Source of the DNA: Bacteroidaceae bacterium
Lineage (GTDB): Bacteria; Bacteroidota; Bacteroidia; Bacteroidales; Bacteroidaceae
NCBI GenBank assembly: GCA_024398475.1
Contig: JAKSJB010000017.1
Coordinates: forward strand, 1 to 45,760
DNA length: 45,760 nt
Reading direction: 5' to 3'
Shown here: positions 23,420-31,712 of the stretch, one piece after another
Layout: each line of letters starts with the position of its first letter
Position numbering within the stretch: position 1 is the stretch's first letter
Position numbers and translations under genes: made by a program
The notes under the pieces: generated by a model
The model's input: the letters and a program-made list of their open reading frames with translations, nothing else
What the model was told of the DNA's origin: nothing
Database searches by the model: none

Positions 23420-24880
23420 TTGGGAAATCAATCTTTTGCGCCTATATACGAGGCACTTGTAGAGTTCAGAAGGAATCGTGTAGTTCCTTTTGATGTTCCT
23501 GGACACAAACGTGGTCGCGGTAATCCGGAATTAGTAAAGTTGTTGGGAAAACAATGTGTGGAATTGGATGTCAATTCAATGAAGCCTTTGGATAATCTAT
23601 GCCATCCTATTTCGGTAATAAAGGAGGCTGAAGATTTAGCCGCAGAAGCATTTGGTGCTGCACATGCATTTTTGATGGTAGGCGGTACGACTTCTGCCGT
23701 ACAGACGATGGTACTGACTGCTTCCAAAAAAGGTGAGAAGATTATTCTCCCGAGAAACGTACATCGAAGCGTAATCAATGCATTGGTAATAAATGGTGCG
23801 ACTCCGATATACGTAAATCCTGATGTTGACAAGCGATTGGGTATTGCGCTGGGTATGAAGATTTCCCAGGTAGAGAAGGCCATTGAGGAAAATCCTGATG
23901 CAGTAGCAATACTTGTAAATAATCCCACTTATTATGGAATCTGTTCCAATCTCAAGAAGATTGTAGAACTGGCTCATGCTCACGGAATGATGGTGCTTGT
24001 GGATGAAGCCCACGGTACTCATTTCTACTTTGGTGAAGACTTGCCTATTTCAGCAATGGCGGCAGGTGCAGACATGGCTTGTGTGTCAATGCACAAGTCG
24101 GGAGGTAGTCTTACGCAGAGCAGTGTCTTGCTGACCAATTCAACCGTAGGTCCAGGTTATGTGCGTCAGGTAATCAACCTTACTCAGACAACAAGTGCAT
24201 CATACCTGTTGCTGGCCTCTCTGGATATTTCCCGTCGCAATCTTTCTCTACGTGGAAAGGAGGCATTTCGTGAAGTGGTGAATATGGCTGAATATGCAAG
24301 AACTGAAATCAATAAGATTGGTGACTTCTATGCCTATGGGGCAGAACTGATAAATGGGGATTCAATTTACGATTTCGATAAGACAAAACTTACTGTATTC
24401 ACACTTGATGTGGGGCTTGCCGGCATTGAAGTCTATGATTTGTTGAGGGATGAATATGATATCCAGATGGAATTGGGAGACATCGGCAATACCCTTGCTT
24501 ACATTTCCATAGGCGACCGAATGAGAGAAATAGAGCGATTGGTAAGTGCTCTCTATGATATCCGTCGAAGATACAAGCGTGACCGCAGCGGTATGTTCGA
24601 CCATGAATACATCAATCCTTCTGTTGTGATGAGTCCTCAGGAAGCATTCTATGCACCGAAGGAGGAGATGATTCCGATACGTGAAACGGAAGGACGAATA
24701 TGTACGGAGTTCGTGATGAGTTATCCTCCAGGAATTCCAATACTTGCGCCGGGAGAACGTATTACTCAGGAAATCATAGATTACATCATCTATGCAAAAG
24801 AAAAGGGATGTTCTATGACTGGTCCTGAAGATCCGAAAATTGAAAGGCTTAACGTAATCAAGGAAGCCACTGTATATTAA
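23420..24880 (+). CDS. speA: PLP-dependent arginine decarboxylase (fold-type I, Orn/Lys/Arg family)
   Basis: The 486-residue enzyme belongs to the aminotransferase-fold Orn/Lys/Arg decarboxylase family. It has VPFDVPGHKRGRG near 22-34, the aspartate in VLVDEAHGTH (Asp195) and the PLP lysine in MHKSGGS (Lys226). Arginine is the likely substrate because agmatinase-type and carboxyspermidine genes follow, giving agmatine as first intermediate. Lysine or ornithine activity cannot be excluded. The reading frame has a stop at 23414 and its first plausible start is TTG at 23420; no in-frame ATG exists before the conserved region. It is the first gene of a five-gene operon. Confidence 0.9.
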   Translation: MGNQSFAPIYEALVEFRRNRVVPFDVPGHKRGRGNPELVKLLGKQCVELDVNSMKPLDNLCHPISVIKEAEDLAAEAFGAAHAFLMVGGTTSAVQTMVLTASKKGEKIILPRNVHRSVINALVINGATPIYVNPDVDKRLGIALGMKISQVEKAIEENPDAVAILVNNPTYYGICSNLKKIVELAHAHGMMVLVDEAHGTHFYFGEDLPISAMAAGADMACVSMHKSGGSLTQSSVLLTNSTVGPGYVRQVINLTQTTSASYLLLASLDISRRNLSLRGKEAFREVVNMAEYARTEINKIGDFYAYGAELINGDSIYDFDKTKLTVFTLDVGLAGIEVYDLLRDEYDIQMELGDIGNTLAYISIGDRMREIERLVSALYDIRRRYKRDRSGMFDHEYINPSVVMSPQEAFYAPKEEMIPIRETEGRICTEFVMSYPPGIPILAPGERITQEIIDYIIYAKEKGCSMTGPEDPKIERLNVIKEATVY

Positions 24881-24946
24881 TTTGTGTTTCTGTAATGCCA
24901 TTAGTTATTGGCTGCAATGTTGAATTAAATAACAAGATACTGAAGT

Positions 24947-25807
24947 ATGGACTTTTGGTTTTCTGAATTGCACACCGAGGATGTGAAACTTTCAATCAAG
25001 GTGAATAAACTTATCTTTTCGGAAGAGAACGATCATAATCGTATAGATATCTTTGAATCTCCTGAATATGGTCGTGTGCTTACGGCTGATGGTTATATAA
25101 TCATGACGGAAAAAGATGAGTTTATCTATCATGAGATGATGACCCATATCCCGATGGCAGTGCATCCCAACCCACAGAAAGTGTTGGTATTCGGTGCCGG
25201 TGACGGTGGTGTAGTACGTGAACTCCTGAAATATCCAGAAGTGGAACGTATTGATATGGTGGAGGTAAATGTGGGTGTGGTTGAGGCCGCAAAGAAATAC
25301 CTGCCATTCTCTGCAAGTGGCTTGGATGATCCGCGTGTAACGATATATTCCCAGAATGCCTTGCGTTTTATCCGTCACATAGTAGGAGAGTATGATGTAA
25401 TAATCGTTGACTCTGCCGGATTCTATGGCCCGGGGGAAAGTCTTCTTTCGCGTGAATTCTATGGTTCATGCTACAAAGCACTGAAAGCGGATGGTATCAT
25501 GGTCAACCAACATCAGTCTCCATTCTATGACGATGACCGTCTGGAAACACAAAAAGCCCACAAGCGTATTGTGGAAAGTTTTCCAATAAGTCGTGTCTAT
25601 CAGGCTCATATTCCATCATATCCGTCAGGTTATTGGCTTTTTGGCTATGCTTCCAAGAAATACCATCCCGTAAATGATATAGATGTTGCCAGATGGAATG
25701 CAAGAGGCATAGAAACCAGGTATTATACAACCAATCTCCATTGTGGTTGTTTTGCCTTGCCCGCATATGTGGAGAAAATGTTGGAAAAAGTTGAGATAGA
25801 AGATTGA
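24947..25807 (+). CDS. speE: Spermidine synthase-like aminopropyltransferase with altered active site
   Basis: The 286-residue product has the spermidine synthase fold signatures: LTADGYIIMTEKDEFIYHEM near 45-64, GAGDGG at 83-88 for the methylthioadenosine part, and YPSGYWLFGYASK toward the C-terminus. The catalytic loop normally written DSTDP is DSAGF here (155-159), so the second aspartate, which acts as proton acceptor in characterised enzymes, is glycine. No S-adenosylmethionine decarboxylase lies in the operon, and a complete carboxyspermidine route does. It may therefore use a different donor or acceptor, or have another role. It lies 66 bases after speA. Confidence 0.85.
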   Translation: MDFWFSELHTEDVKLSIKVNKLIFSEENDHNRIDIFESPEYGRVLTADGYIIMTEKDEFIYHEMMTHIPMAVHPNPQKVLVFGAGDGGVVRELLKYPEVERIDMVEVNVGVVEAAKKYLPFSASGLDDPRVTIYSQNALRFIRHIVGEYDVIIVDSAGFYGPGESLLSREFYGSCYKALKADGIMVNQHQSPFYDDDRLETQKAHKRIVESFPISRVYQAHIPSYPSGYWLFGYASKKYHPVNDIDVARWNARGIETRYYTTNLHCGCFALPAYVEKMLEKVEIED

Positions 25808-25851
25808 TTGATTTTTGAAATCAGAATTGTATTTTGGTACGTTGAACTTAT

Positions 25852-26706
25852 ATGAAAAAAAATATAGAGACATTCATTGGTTGTGATTCTGAATATGGAG
25901 ATTCGAAAATCGTAATATTCGGTGCTCCATTTGACTCAACGACCAGTTACCGTCCCGGTGCCCGTTTTGGGAGTGCCGCAATGCGGCATGAATCGTATGG
26001 GTTGGAAACTTATTCCCCTTATCTGGATAGTGACTTGGAAGATATCAGTGTCTTTGATTCCGGTGACATAGAATTGCCGATGGGGTCGGCAGAAATGGCA
26101 CTTGATGCCATCTCTGAGCGTACGGCAGAAATTCTGTCGGATGGGAAATTGCCTCTTATGTTCGGTGGAGAACACCTTGTGACATTGGGCGCATTCCGTG
26201 AAGTTCAGAGGAAATATCCGGAAGTTCAGATAATCCATTTTGATGCACATGCTGACTTGCGCGACGATTACCTTGGAGTAAAACTTTCTCATGCCTGTGT
26301 AATCCGTCGTTGTCATGATATTATCGGTGATGGAAAAATCCATCAGTTTGGCATACGTTCCGGAGAAAGGGCCGAGTGGACTTTTGCCCGTAACGGACAT
26401 ACCGACATCCATCCTTTCTCGCTTGCCGATGTTAAAGTTGTGGTTGAGAATATAGGCAATTCAACTCCGGTATATTTTACCATAGACCTTGATGTGCTTG
26501 ATTCATCGGTATTTCCGGGAACAGGAACTCCAGAAGCCGGAGGCGTTACATTCAATGAGCTGCGTGAGGCATTGGTACTCGTGTGCCGCAATCTGAATGT
26601 GGTGGGTTGTGATGTCAATGAACTTGCTCCAATGCTTGATAACAGCGGGGTTTCCACGGCAGTAGCATGTAAGGTGGTGAGGGAACTTTTGCTTGCATTG
26701 AATTAA
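25852..26706 (+). CDS. speB: Agmatinase-family ureohydrolase
   Basis: The 284-residue enzyme carries the full dimanganese set: His108 in GGEH, Asp131, His133 and Asp135 in DAHADLRD, and Asp212 and Asp214 in DLDVLD, followed by PGTGTPEAGG. Agmatinase would split agmatine to putrescine and urea. Because a carboxyspermidine-type dehydrogenase and decarboxylase follow, the alternative is that it hydrolyses aminopropylagmatine to spermidine, as described for some other bacteria. Sequence alone does not decide. It lies 44 bases after the speE-like gene. Confidence 0.9.
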   Translation: MKKNIETFIGCDSEYGDSKIVIFGAPFDSTTSYRPGARFGSAAMRHESYGLETYSPYLDSDLEDISVFDSGDIELPMGSAEMALDAISERTAEILSDGKLPLMFGGEHLVTLGAFREVQRKYPEVQIIHFDAHADLRDDYLGVKLSHACVIRRCHDIIGDGKIHQFGIRSGERAEWTFARNGHTDIHPFSLADVKVVVENIGNSTPVYFTIDLDVLDSSVFPGTGTPEAGGVTFNELREALVLVCRNLNVVGCDVNELAPMLDNSGVSTAVACKVVRELLLALN

Positions 26707-26770
26707 GAGTTATATTTAATCTACAAAAAACAAATACTAATACTAATTACAAAAACAAAAAAAGAATAAA

Positions 26771-28030
26771 ATGGGAAAAGTATTGATTATTGGCTGTGGA
26801 GGCGTCGCTGGGGTCGCAATTCAGAAATGTGCCCAGAATTCAGACGTATTCAATGAAATATGCATTGCCAGTCGTACTGTAAGTAAATGTGATGCATTGA
26901 AGAAAAAACTTGAAGGTAAGACCAAGGCCGTGATTACGACAGCAAAGGTAGATGCTGATAATGTTGCAGAACTTGTGGCTTTGATAAATGAGGTTAAGCC
27001 TGATGTGGTTCTTAATCTTGCTTTGCCTTATCAGGATCTTACAATCATGGATGCATGTCTGCAGACAAAGGTTCATTATGTAGATACTGCAAATTATGAA
27101 TGCGAAGATACCAACGACCCAGAATGGCGCGCAATATATGAGAAACGATGCAAGGAAAAAGGTTTTACGGCTTATTTTGACTATTCTTGGCAGTGGGCTT
27201 ATCGTAAGCGTTTTGAAGAGGCCGGAATCACAGGATTGTTAGGTACAGGCTTTGACCCAGGGGTTACAAGCGTGTTTACTGCTTATGCGTTAAAGCATTA
27301 TTTTGATGAAATCCACACGATAGATATTCTCGACTGCAATGGAGGCGACCACGGATATCCGTTTGCTACTAATTTCAATCCGGAAATCAACCTGCGTGAA
27401 GTTAGCGCAAATGGCTCTTATTGGGAGAACGGACATTGGGTTGAGACAGAGCCAATGGCTATCCACCGTACATATAACTTTGACGGAGTAGGAGAGAAGG
27501 ATATGTACCTGCTTCACCATGAAGAGATAGAATCACTTGCCCAGAATATACCGGGAGTGAAGCGTATCCGTTTCTTCATGACATTTGGACAAAGTTACTT
27601 GACACATATGAAATGTTTGGAGAACGTAGGAATGCTCGGAACAGAACCTGTAGAGTACAATGGTCAGCAGATTGTTCCAATCCAGTTCCTCCGTACCCTA
27701 CTTCCTGATCCTGCATCGCTCGGCCCCCGTACCGTAGGCAAGACCAATATCGGATGTATATTTACCGGTATAAAAGATGGAAAGCAACGCAGTATTTACA
27801 TCTATAACGTATGTGATCATCAGGAATGCTACAAGGAAGTCGGCTCACAGGCAATTTCATATACAACAGGAGTTCCTGCGATGATTGGAACATCCCTTGT
27901 TATGAACGGGCTTTGGAAAAAACCGGGTGTATTCACTGTTGAGGAATTTGACCCAGATCCATATATGGAAGCGTTAAATAAGTGGGGCTTGCCTTGGAAA
28001 GTTGACGAAAATCCAACACTTGTAGATTAA
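26771..28030 (+). CDS. Carboxy(nor)spermidine dehydrogenase (saccharopine dehydrogenase family)
   Basis: The 419-residue enzyme begins with a Rossmann motif (VLIIGCGGVAGVAIQKCA) and has the saccharopine-dehydrogenase fold of carboxynorspermidine synthase (HYVDTANYE, GTGFDPGVTSVF). It reductively condenses aspartate semialdehyde with a diamine such as putrescine, or possibly agmatine, using NADPH. The decarboxylase that completes the step starts 5 bases after its stop. The spacer before it is A-rich, with tandem ACTAAT and ACAAAAA stretches near 26720-26765. Confidence 0.9.
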   Translation: MGKVLIIGCGGVAGVAIQKCAQNSDVFNEICIASRTVSKCDALKKKLEGKTKAVITTAKVDADNVAELVALINEVKPDVVLNLALPYQDLTIMDACLQTKVHYVDTANYECEDTNDPEWRAIYEKRCKEKGFTAYFDYSWQWAYRKRFEEAGITGLLGTGFDPGVTSVFTAYALKHYFDEIHTIDILDCNGGDHGYPFATNFNPEINLREVSANGSYWENGHWVETEPMAIHRTYNFDGVGEKDMYLLHHEEIESLAQNIPGVKRIRFFMTFGQSYLTHMKCLENVGMLGTEPVEYNGQQIVPIQFLRTLLPDPASLGPRTVGKTNIGCIFTGIKDGKQRSIYIYNVCDHQECYKEVGSQAISYTTGVPAMIGTSLVMNGLWKKPGVFTVEEFDPDPYMEALNKWGLPWKVDENPTLVD

Positions 28031-28035
28031 TATTG

Positions 28036-29196
28036 ATGCGAACTCCGTATTTCCTAATAGACAAAGAACGGATAGAGAATAATCTTACAATCCTGCGTCG
28101 CGTGATGGACGATACAGGATGTAAGATATTGCTGGCACAGAAATGCTTCAGTTGCTACGGACTCTATCCTCTTGTTTCAAACTATCTTGCAGGGGCAACA
28201 GCCTCCGGATTGTTTGAAGCACGTCTTTGTCGTGAAGAAATGCAAGGTGCTGAGAACCATATATTTTCTCCTGCATATCGTGAGGAGGATATGGATGAGA
28301 TATGCAAAATCTGTGACCATATTGTCTTCAATTCACCACGTCAATTGGCACTTTTCGGCCAGAGGGCAAGAAGGGCTGGTCTACAGATAGGTCTTAGGAT
28401 AAATCCTGAATGTTCCACTCAGGAAGGACATGCCATTTATGATCCTTGCGCAGCGGGAAGTCGATTAGGTACCCGCCTCAAGGATTTTGAGGATAGTATC
28501 AGTCATAATCCCCAGTTGCTGTCACTGATAGACGGTTTCCATTTTCATACACTCTGTGAACAGAATTCAGATGACCTGAAGACGACTTTGGATGCAGTTG
28601 TGGATAAATTCGGCAAGTATTTGGGTATGATGAAATGGATAAACTTCGGTGGAGGACATCATATTACACGCGATGACTATGATATCGAACTTTTGGAGCG
28701 CTGTATAGTTCGCATGCGTGAAGACTATTCCCTTCAGGTTTATCTCGAACCAGGTGAAGCCATTGCCTTGAATGCAGGTGAATTACATGCTACTATATTG
28801 GAAATCCAACCAATGGATGAATATGGAATACGTAATGTAATTCTTGATACTTCAGCAGCATGCCATATGCCTGATGTCATAGAAATGCCTTATACTCCAC
28901 CATTGCAGAATGCAGAAATACTCTCATTGAATGATTATGAAAAACATTCTGATGAGAGTAATATATATCGCTTGGGAGGCCCAACATGCCTTTCCGGTGA
29001 CGTAATTGGATTATACAGATTTGACCATCAACTCCAGGAGAACGAAGAACTTGTATTTGAAGATATGGCAATCTATTCAATGGTCAAAACCAATACATTC
29101 AACGGTATGCCTCTCCCGGATATATACATAAAGTCTTCAAACAATAACGAACTTTGGAAAAGTTTTGACTATGAAGACTTCAAGTGCCGACTCTGA
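28036..29196 (+). CDS. nspC: Carboxy(nor)spermidine decarboxylase
   Basis: The 386-residue PLP enzyme is of the alanine-racemase fold (fold type III). The cofactor lysine is Lys36 in KILLAQKCFSCYG, and HFHTLCEQ, WINFGGGHH and YLEPGEAI match NspC/CASDC proteins. It removes the carboxyl group from carboxyspermidine to give spermidine, the last step of the route encoded here. The ATG at 28036 is chosen over a TTG one codon earlier. It is translationally close to the dehydrogenase, and a strong terminator follows the stop. Confidence 0.93.
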   Translation: MRTPYFLIDKERIENNLTILRRVMDDTGCKILLAQKCFSCYGLYPLVSNYLAGATASGLFEARLCREEMQGAENHIFSPAYREEDMDEICKICDHIVFNSPRQLALFGQRARRAGLQIGLRINPECSTQEGHAIYDPCAAGSRLGTRLKDFEDSISHNPQLLSLIDGFHFHTLCEQNSDDLKTTLDAVVDKFGKYLGMMKWINFGGGHHITRDDYDIELLERCIVRMREDYSLQVYLEPGEAIALNAGELHATILEIQPMDEYGIRNVILDTSAACHMPDVIEMPYTPPLQNAEILSLNDYEKHSDESNIYRLGGPTCLSGDVIGLYRFDHQLQENEELVFEDMAIYSMVKTNTFNGMPLPDIYIKSSNNNELWKSFDYEDFKCRL

Positions 29197-29218
29197 TAAA
29201 TCCTTTATGGGTTTACGC

Positions 29219-29260
29219 AAAAAAAGAATAGTACTAACGAGATGGTACTATTCTTTTTTT
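29219..29260 (+). terminator. Terminator of the polyamine operon
   Basis: A 16-base inverted repeat (29219-29234 and 29245-29260) with a 10-base loop has an A-rich left arm and ends in a run of eight T. It may work in both directions, since the convergent MFS gene ends at 29328. Confidence 0.9.
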
Positions 29261-29327
29261 TGTGTTTAGCCGTTAGCCATAGGCTTTTCCACGATTACTC
29301 TTCACTTAACACTTTTATGGTATTTAT

Positions 29328-30806
29328 TTATTCCTTGATAGGTTTGTACTTAGGTACGAGTGCCTTCATAATGAACCAAGCAAGGAGATATGCTACGGCA
29401 CAATAGCAGAAAATCATCATATATCCTGCAGGTTTGCCTTCAACACCGAAGAATGTGAAGGCACTGCCTTGTTGTTCTGCATAAGTGAAAAGGTTTCCGC
29501 ATCCCAGATTGATGAAAAACGAACAAAGACCTCCGAACATAGTACCGATACCAGTGATGGAAGCAATGGCGCTTTTAGGGAACATATCTCCGATGGTGGA
29601 GTAGAGATTGGCAGACCATGCTTGATGACCGGCACCGGCAAGTCCGATTATGATACAAGGCCACCATACTGAAATGTCGGCAAGAGGTTGTGCAAACATG
29701 GCAAAGATAGGGAAGAACGCAAAGATGAGCATGGCAAGCATTCTGCCGGAGTAAGGTTCCATTCCCTTCTTCTCAACGAAGAATTTTGGAAGATAACCAC
29801 CACCGATGGAAACGAATGTCACGATGGCATAGAGAATGAATATCAGAATCTGTCCCATGAAAGTGGTAGTAGGGTAACCCAACTCTGAAAAATAAGCAGG
29901 AGCCCAGAAGAGCAAGAACCACCATACACCATCAGTAAGAAGTTTTCCGACGATGAATGCCCATGTCTGACGATATGTGAAACACTTGATGAATGGAATC
30001 TTGAGGGCATCATTAGCCTGTTCACGGTCAGACGAAGGAACAGCGTCTACTTGTTCGATAGGTGCATTATTGTCCTGCTGTATGTAGTCAAGTTCAGACA
30101 GAGAAACAAATTTGCTCTCAGATGGCTTGTTATAGAATACAGCCCAAAGTATAGCCCATACGAAACCTACGGCACCGATGATGATGAATGCCATTTCCCA
30201 ACCCATTGCGTTTGCGAGAACAGGAATGGTGAGTGGAGCTGCAAGAGCACCTACTGAAGCACCTGCATTGAAGATTGAAGTGGCAAATGCGCGGTCCTTC
30301 TTAGGAAAGTATTCTGCAGTCACCTTGATTGCAGCAGGGAAGTTTCCTGCTTCACCGGTAGCAAGAATCATTCGGCATGCAAGGAACAGCCATACGGAAA
30401 TGGTGGATATGGATAATGCCAGTTTTGTCCCTGCTTCTACGGCACGGAGTTCTTCGATGGAACCTATGTTTTCGATGTGCATGGTAACCCATCCACACCC
30501 TGCATGCAGACAGGCACCGAGGCTCCAGATAATGATTGCCCAGATATAACCCTTCTTGGTACCCATGGAATCGATGAACTTGCCCGCGAAGAGAGATATG
30601 ATGGCGTAGAAGATGGAGAATGTGGCGGTAATCATACCGTAATCAGCATCGGTCCAATGAAAGTCTACTGCAATAAAATCTTTCCATGTAAGAGAGAGAA
30701 CCTGACGGTCGAGATAGTTGATTGTAGTTGCTAGAAATAGCAACGAGCAGATCCACCAACGCCAATTGGTGGCCAGTTTCTGCTGGGTAGTTAGATTGTT
30801 TGACAT
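29328..30806 (-). CDS. MFS transporter, hexuronate (ExuT-like) family
   Basis: The 492-residue protein has about twelve hydrophobic segments and the anion:cation symporter hallmarks TINYLDRQVLSLTW in the first span, GEAGNFPAAIKVTAEYFPKK after span four, and a long central loop. These match hexuronate transporters such as ExuT; uptake of glucuronate or galacturonate is likely but not proven. No uronate isomerase or kinase genes are next to it. The upstream spacer carries a GCCATTGGCTATTAG repeat fragment and shows no clear promoter. Confidence 0.87.
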   Translation of the reverse strand: MSNNLTTQQKLATNWRWWICSLLFLATTINYLDRQVLSLTWKDFIAVDFHWTDADYGMITATFSIFYAIISLFAGKFIDSMGTKKGYIWAIIIWSLGACLHAGCGWVTMHIENIGSIEELRAVEAGTKLALSISTISVWLFLACRMILATGEAGNFPAAIKVTAEYFPKKDRAFATSIFNAGASVGALAAPLTIPVLANAMGWEMAFIIIGAVGFVWAILWAVFYNKPSESKFVSLSELDYIQQDNNAPIEQVDAVPSSDREQANDALKIPFIKCFTYRQTWAFIVGKLLTDGVWWFLLFWAPAYFSELGYPTTTFMGQILIFILYAIVTFVSIGGGYLPKFFVEKKGMEPYSGRMLAMLIFAFFPIFAMFAQPLADISVWWPCIIIGLAGAGHQAWSANLYSTIGDMFPKSAIASITGIGTMFGGLCSFFINLGCGNLFTYAEQQGSAFTFFGVEGKPAGYMMIFCYCAVAYLLAWFIMKALVPKYKPIKE

Positions 30807-30917
30807 AATTAGTGTTTTTAAGCCATTGGCTATTAGTTGATTATTAATTTTTTATGTAATATTGTTGTTGTTAGTTTACGTTAGTTGTGATACATTGCCG
30901 ATTTCAATATCCAACCC

Positions 30918-31562
30918 TTAATTCTCCACAAATGCCTTGCCGTTCCAATGCAAAGACAATTCAGGATGGATATAAGGTTTCAGTAAGGAATCGTAATCAT
31001 GGTCCTTGACAGCTGAAGAAGAGTACGTGATGCGTAGGTCTTGGCTCTCAGCATTCATCTGTATGAAGAAATACGGAATATCCGCCCTGTTCAGTAAGTT
31101 TTGATAAACAGAATTATCCATACCTTCAGGATGCGGAATGAACGACGACAAGTGAGGAATAGTGAAAAAATCCTCACTTTTGAGACATTCCCACTTGTTG
31201 TTGTAGAACGATAAACTGCTGTCCCAACCGTCCTGCTTGATTGAATTGACAATGCAGATTATTTCACCTTGGTTCAGCAACTTTATTTCAAATGAACTGA
31301 CCTCGGAAGTCTTGATGTGGCAGAAATCTTCTGCCAATACAGTCATTTCCGCAACATCTCCGAAGCGGGTCTTGACTTCGGCCTTCATGCTGTTGTCAAC
31401 GAAGTCGATGAAATCAAGCCTGTCGTTTCTCGTAAACATGGGAAGTATACTGTCGGGCATGCTCTGCAGCACCTTACGCATATTTTGAGCAGTAAGAGTG
31501 TTGATGCAGAACAGTATGTAAATTATCATGAGACCTATACGTCTTATGTCTGTTTTGTCCAT
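30918..31562 (-). CDS. Secreted DUF3256 family protein
   Basis: The 214-residue product has a short signal peptide (hydrophobic to about 25, ending LTAQN) and the pattern QSMPDSILPMFTRNDRLDFI with KAEVKTRFGD, which I recall as the Bacteroidetes-only DUF3256 family. No catalytic site is evident; its size and strand pattern suggest a small periplasmic beta protein. A TACCTTTG element on the minus strand at 31596-31603 should be its promoter, divergent from the PAP2 gene. Confidence 0.8.
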   Translation of the reverse strand: MDKTDIRRIGLMIIYILFCINTLTAQNMRKVLQSMPDSILPMFTRNDRLDFIDFVDNSMKAEVKTRFGDVAEMTVLAEDFCHIKTSEVSSFEIKLLNQGEIICIVNSIKQDGWDSSLSFYNNKWECLKSEDFFTIPHLSSFIPHPEGMDNSVYQNLLNRADIPYFFIQMNAESQDLRITYSSSAVKDHDYDSLLKPYIHPELSLHWNGKAFVEN

Positions 31563-31595
31563 TGCTGTATTGTGCCGATTTGATTATTGTAGGCG

Positions 31596-31603
31596 CAAAG
31601 GTA
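31596..31603 (-). promoter_or_regulatory. -7 element of the DUF3256 gene
   Basis: TACCTTTG on the minus strand, about 33 bases before the ATG at 31562. It faces away from the TAACTTTG element of the PAP2 gene at 31678-31685. Confidence 0.58.
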
Positions 31604-31677
31604 ATAAATTATTCAGAATTCATTATCCTGAAACATAATTATTTTCTCATAAATAGGCTAAACCGAACTCTTTTTGC

Positions 31678-31685
31678 TAACTTTG
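31678..31685 (+). promoter_or_regulatory. -7 element of the PAP2 phosphatase gene
   Basis: TAACTTTG, a perfect -7 match 27 bases before the ATG at 31713. The expected TTG position reads AGG or TAG, so the upstream box is weak. Confidence 0.55.
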
Positions 31686-31712
31686 CACCCGATTCCATTT
31701 TATCGATGATTC

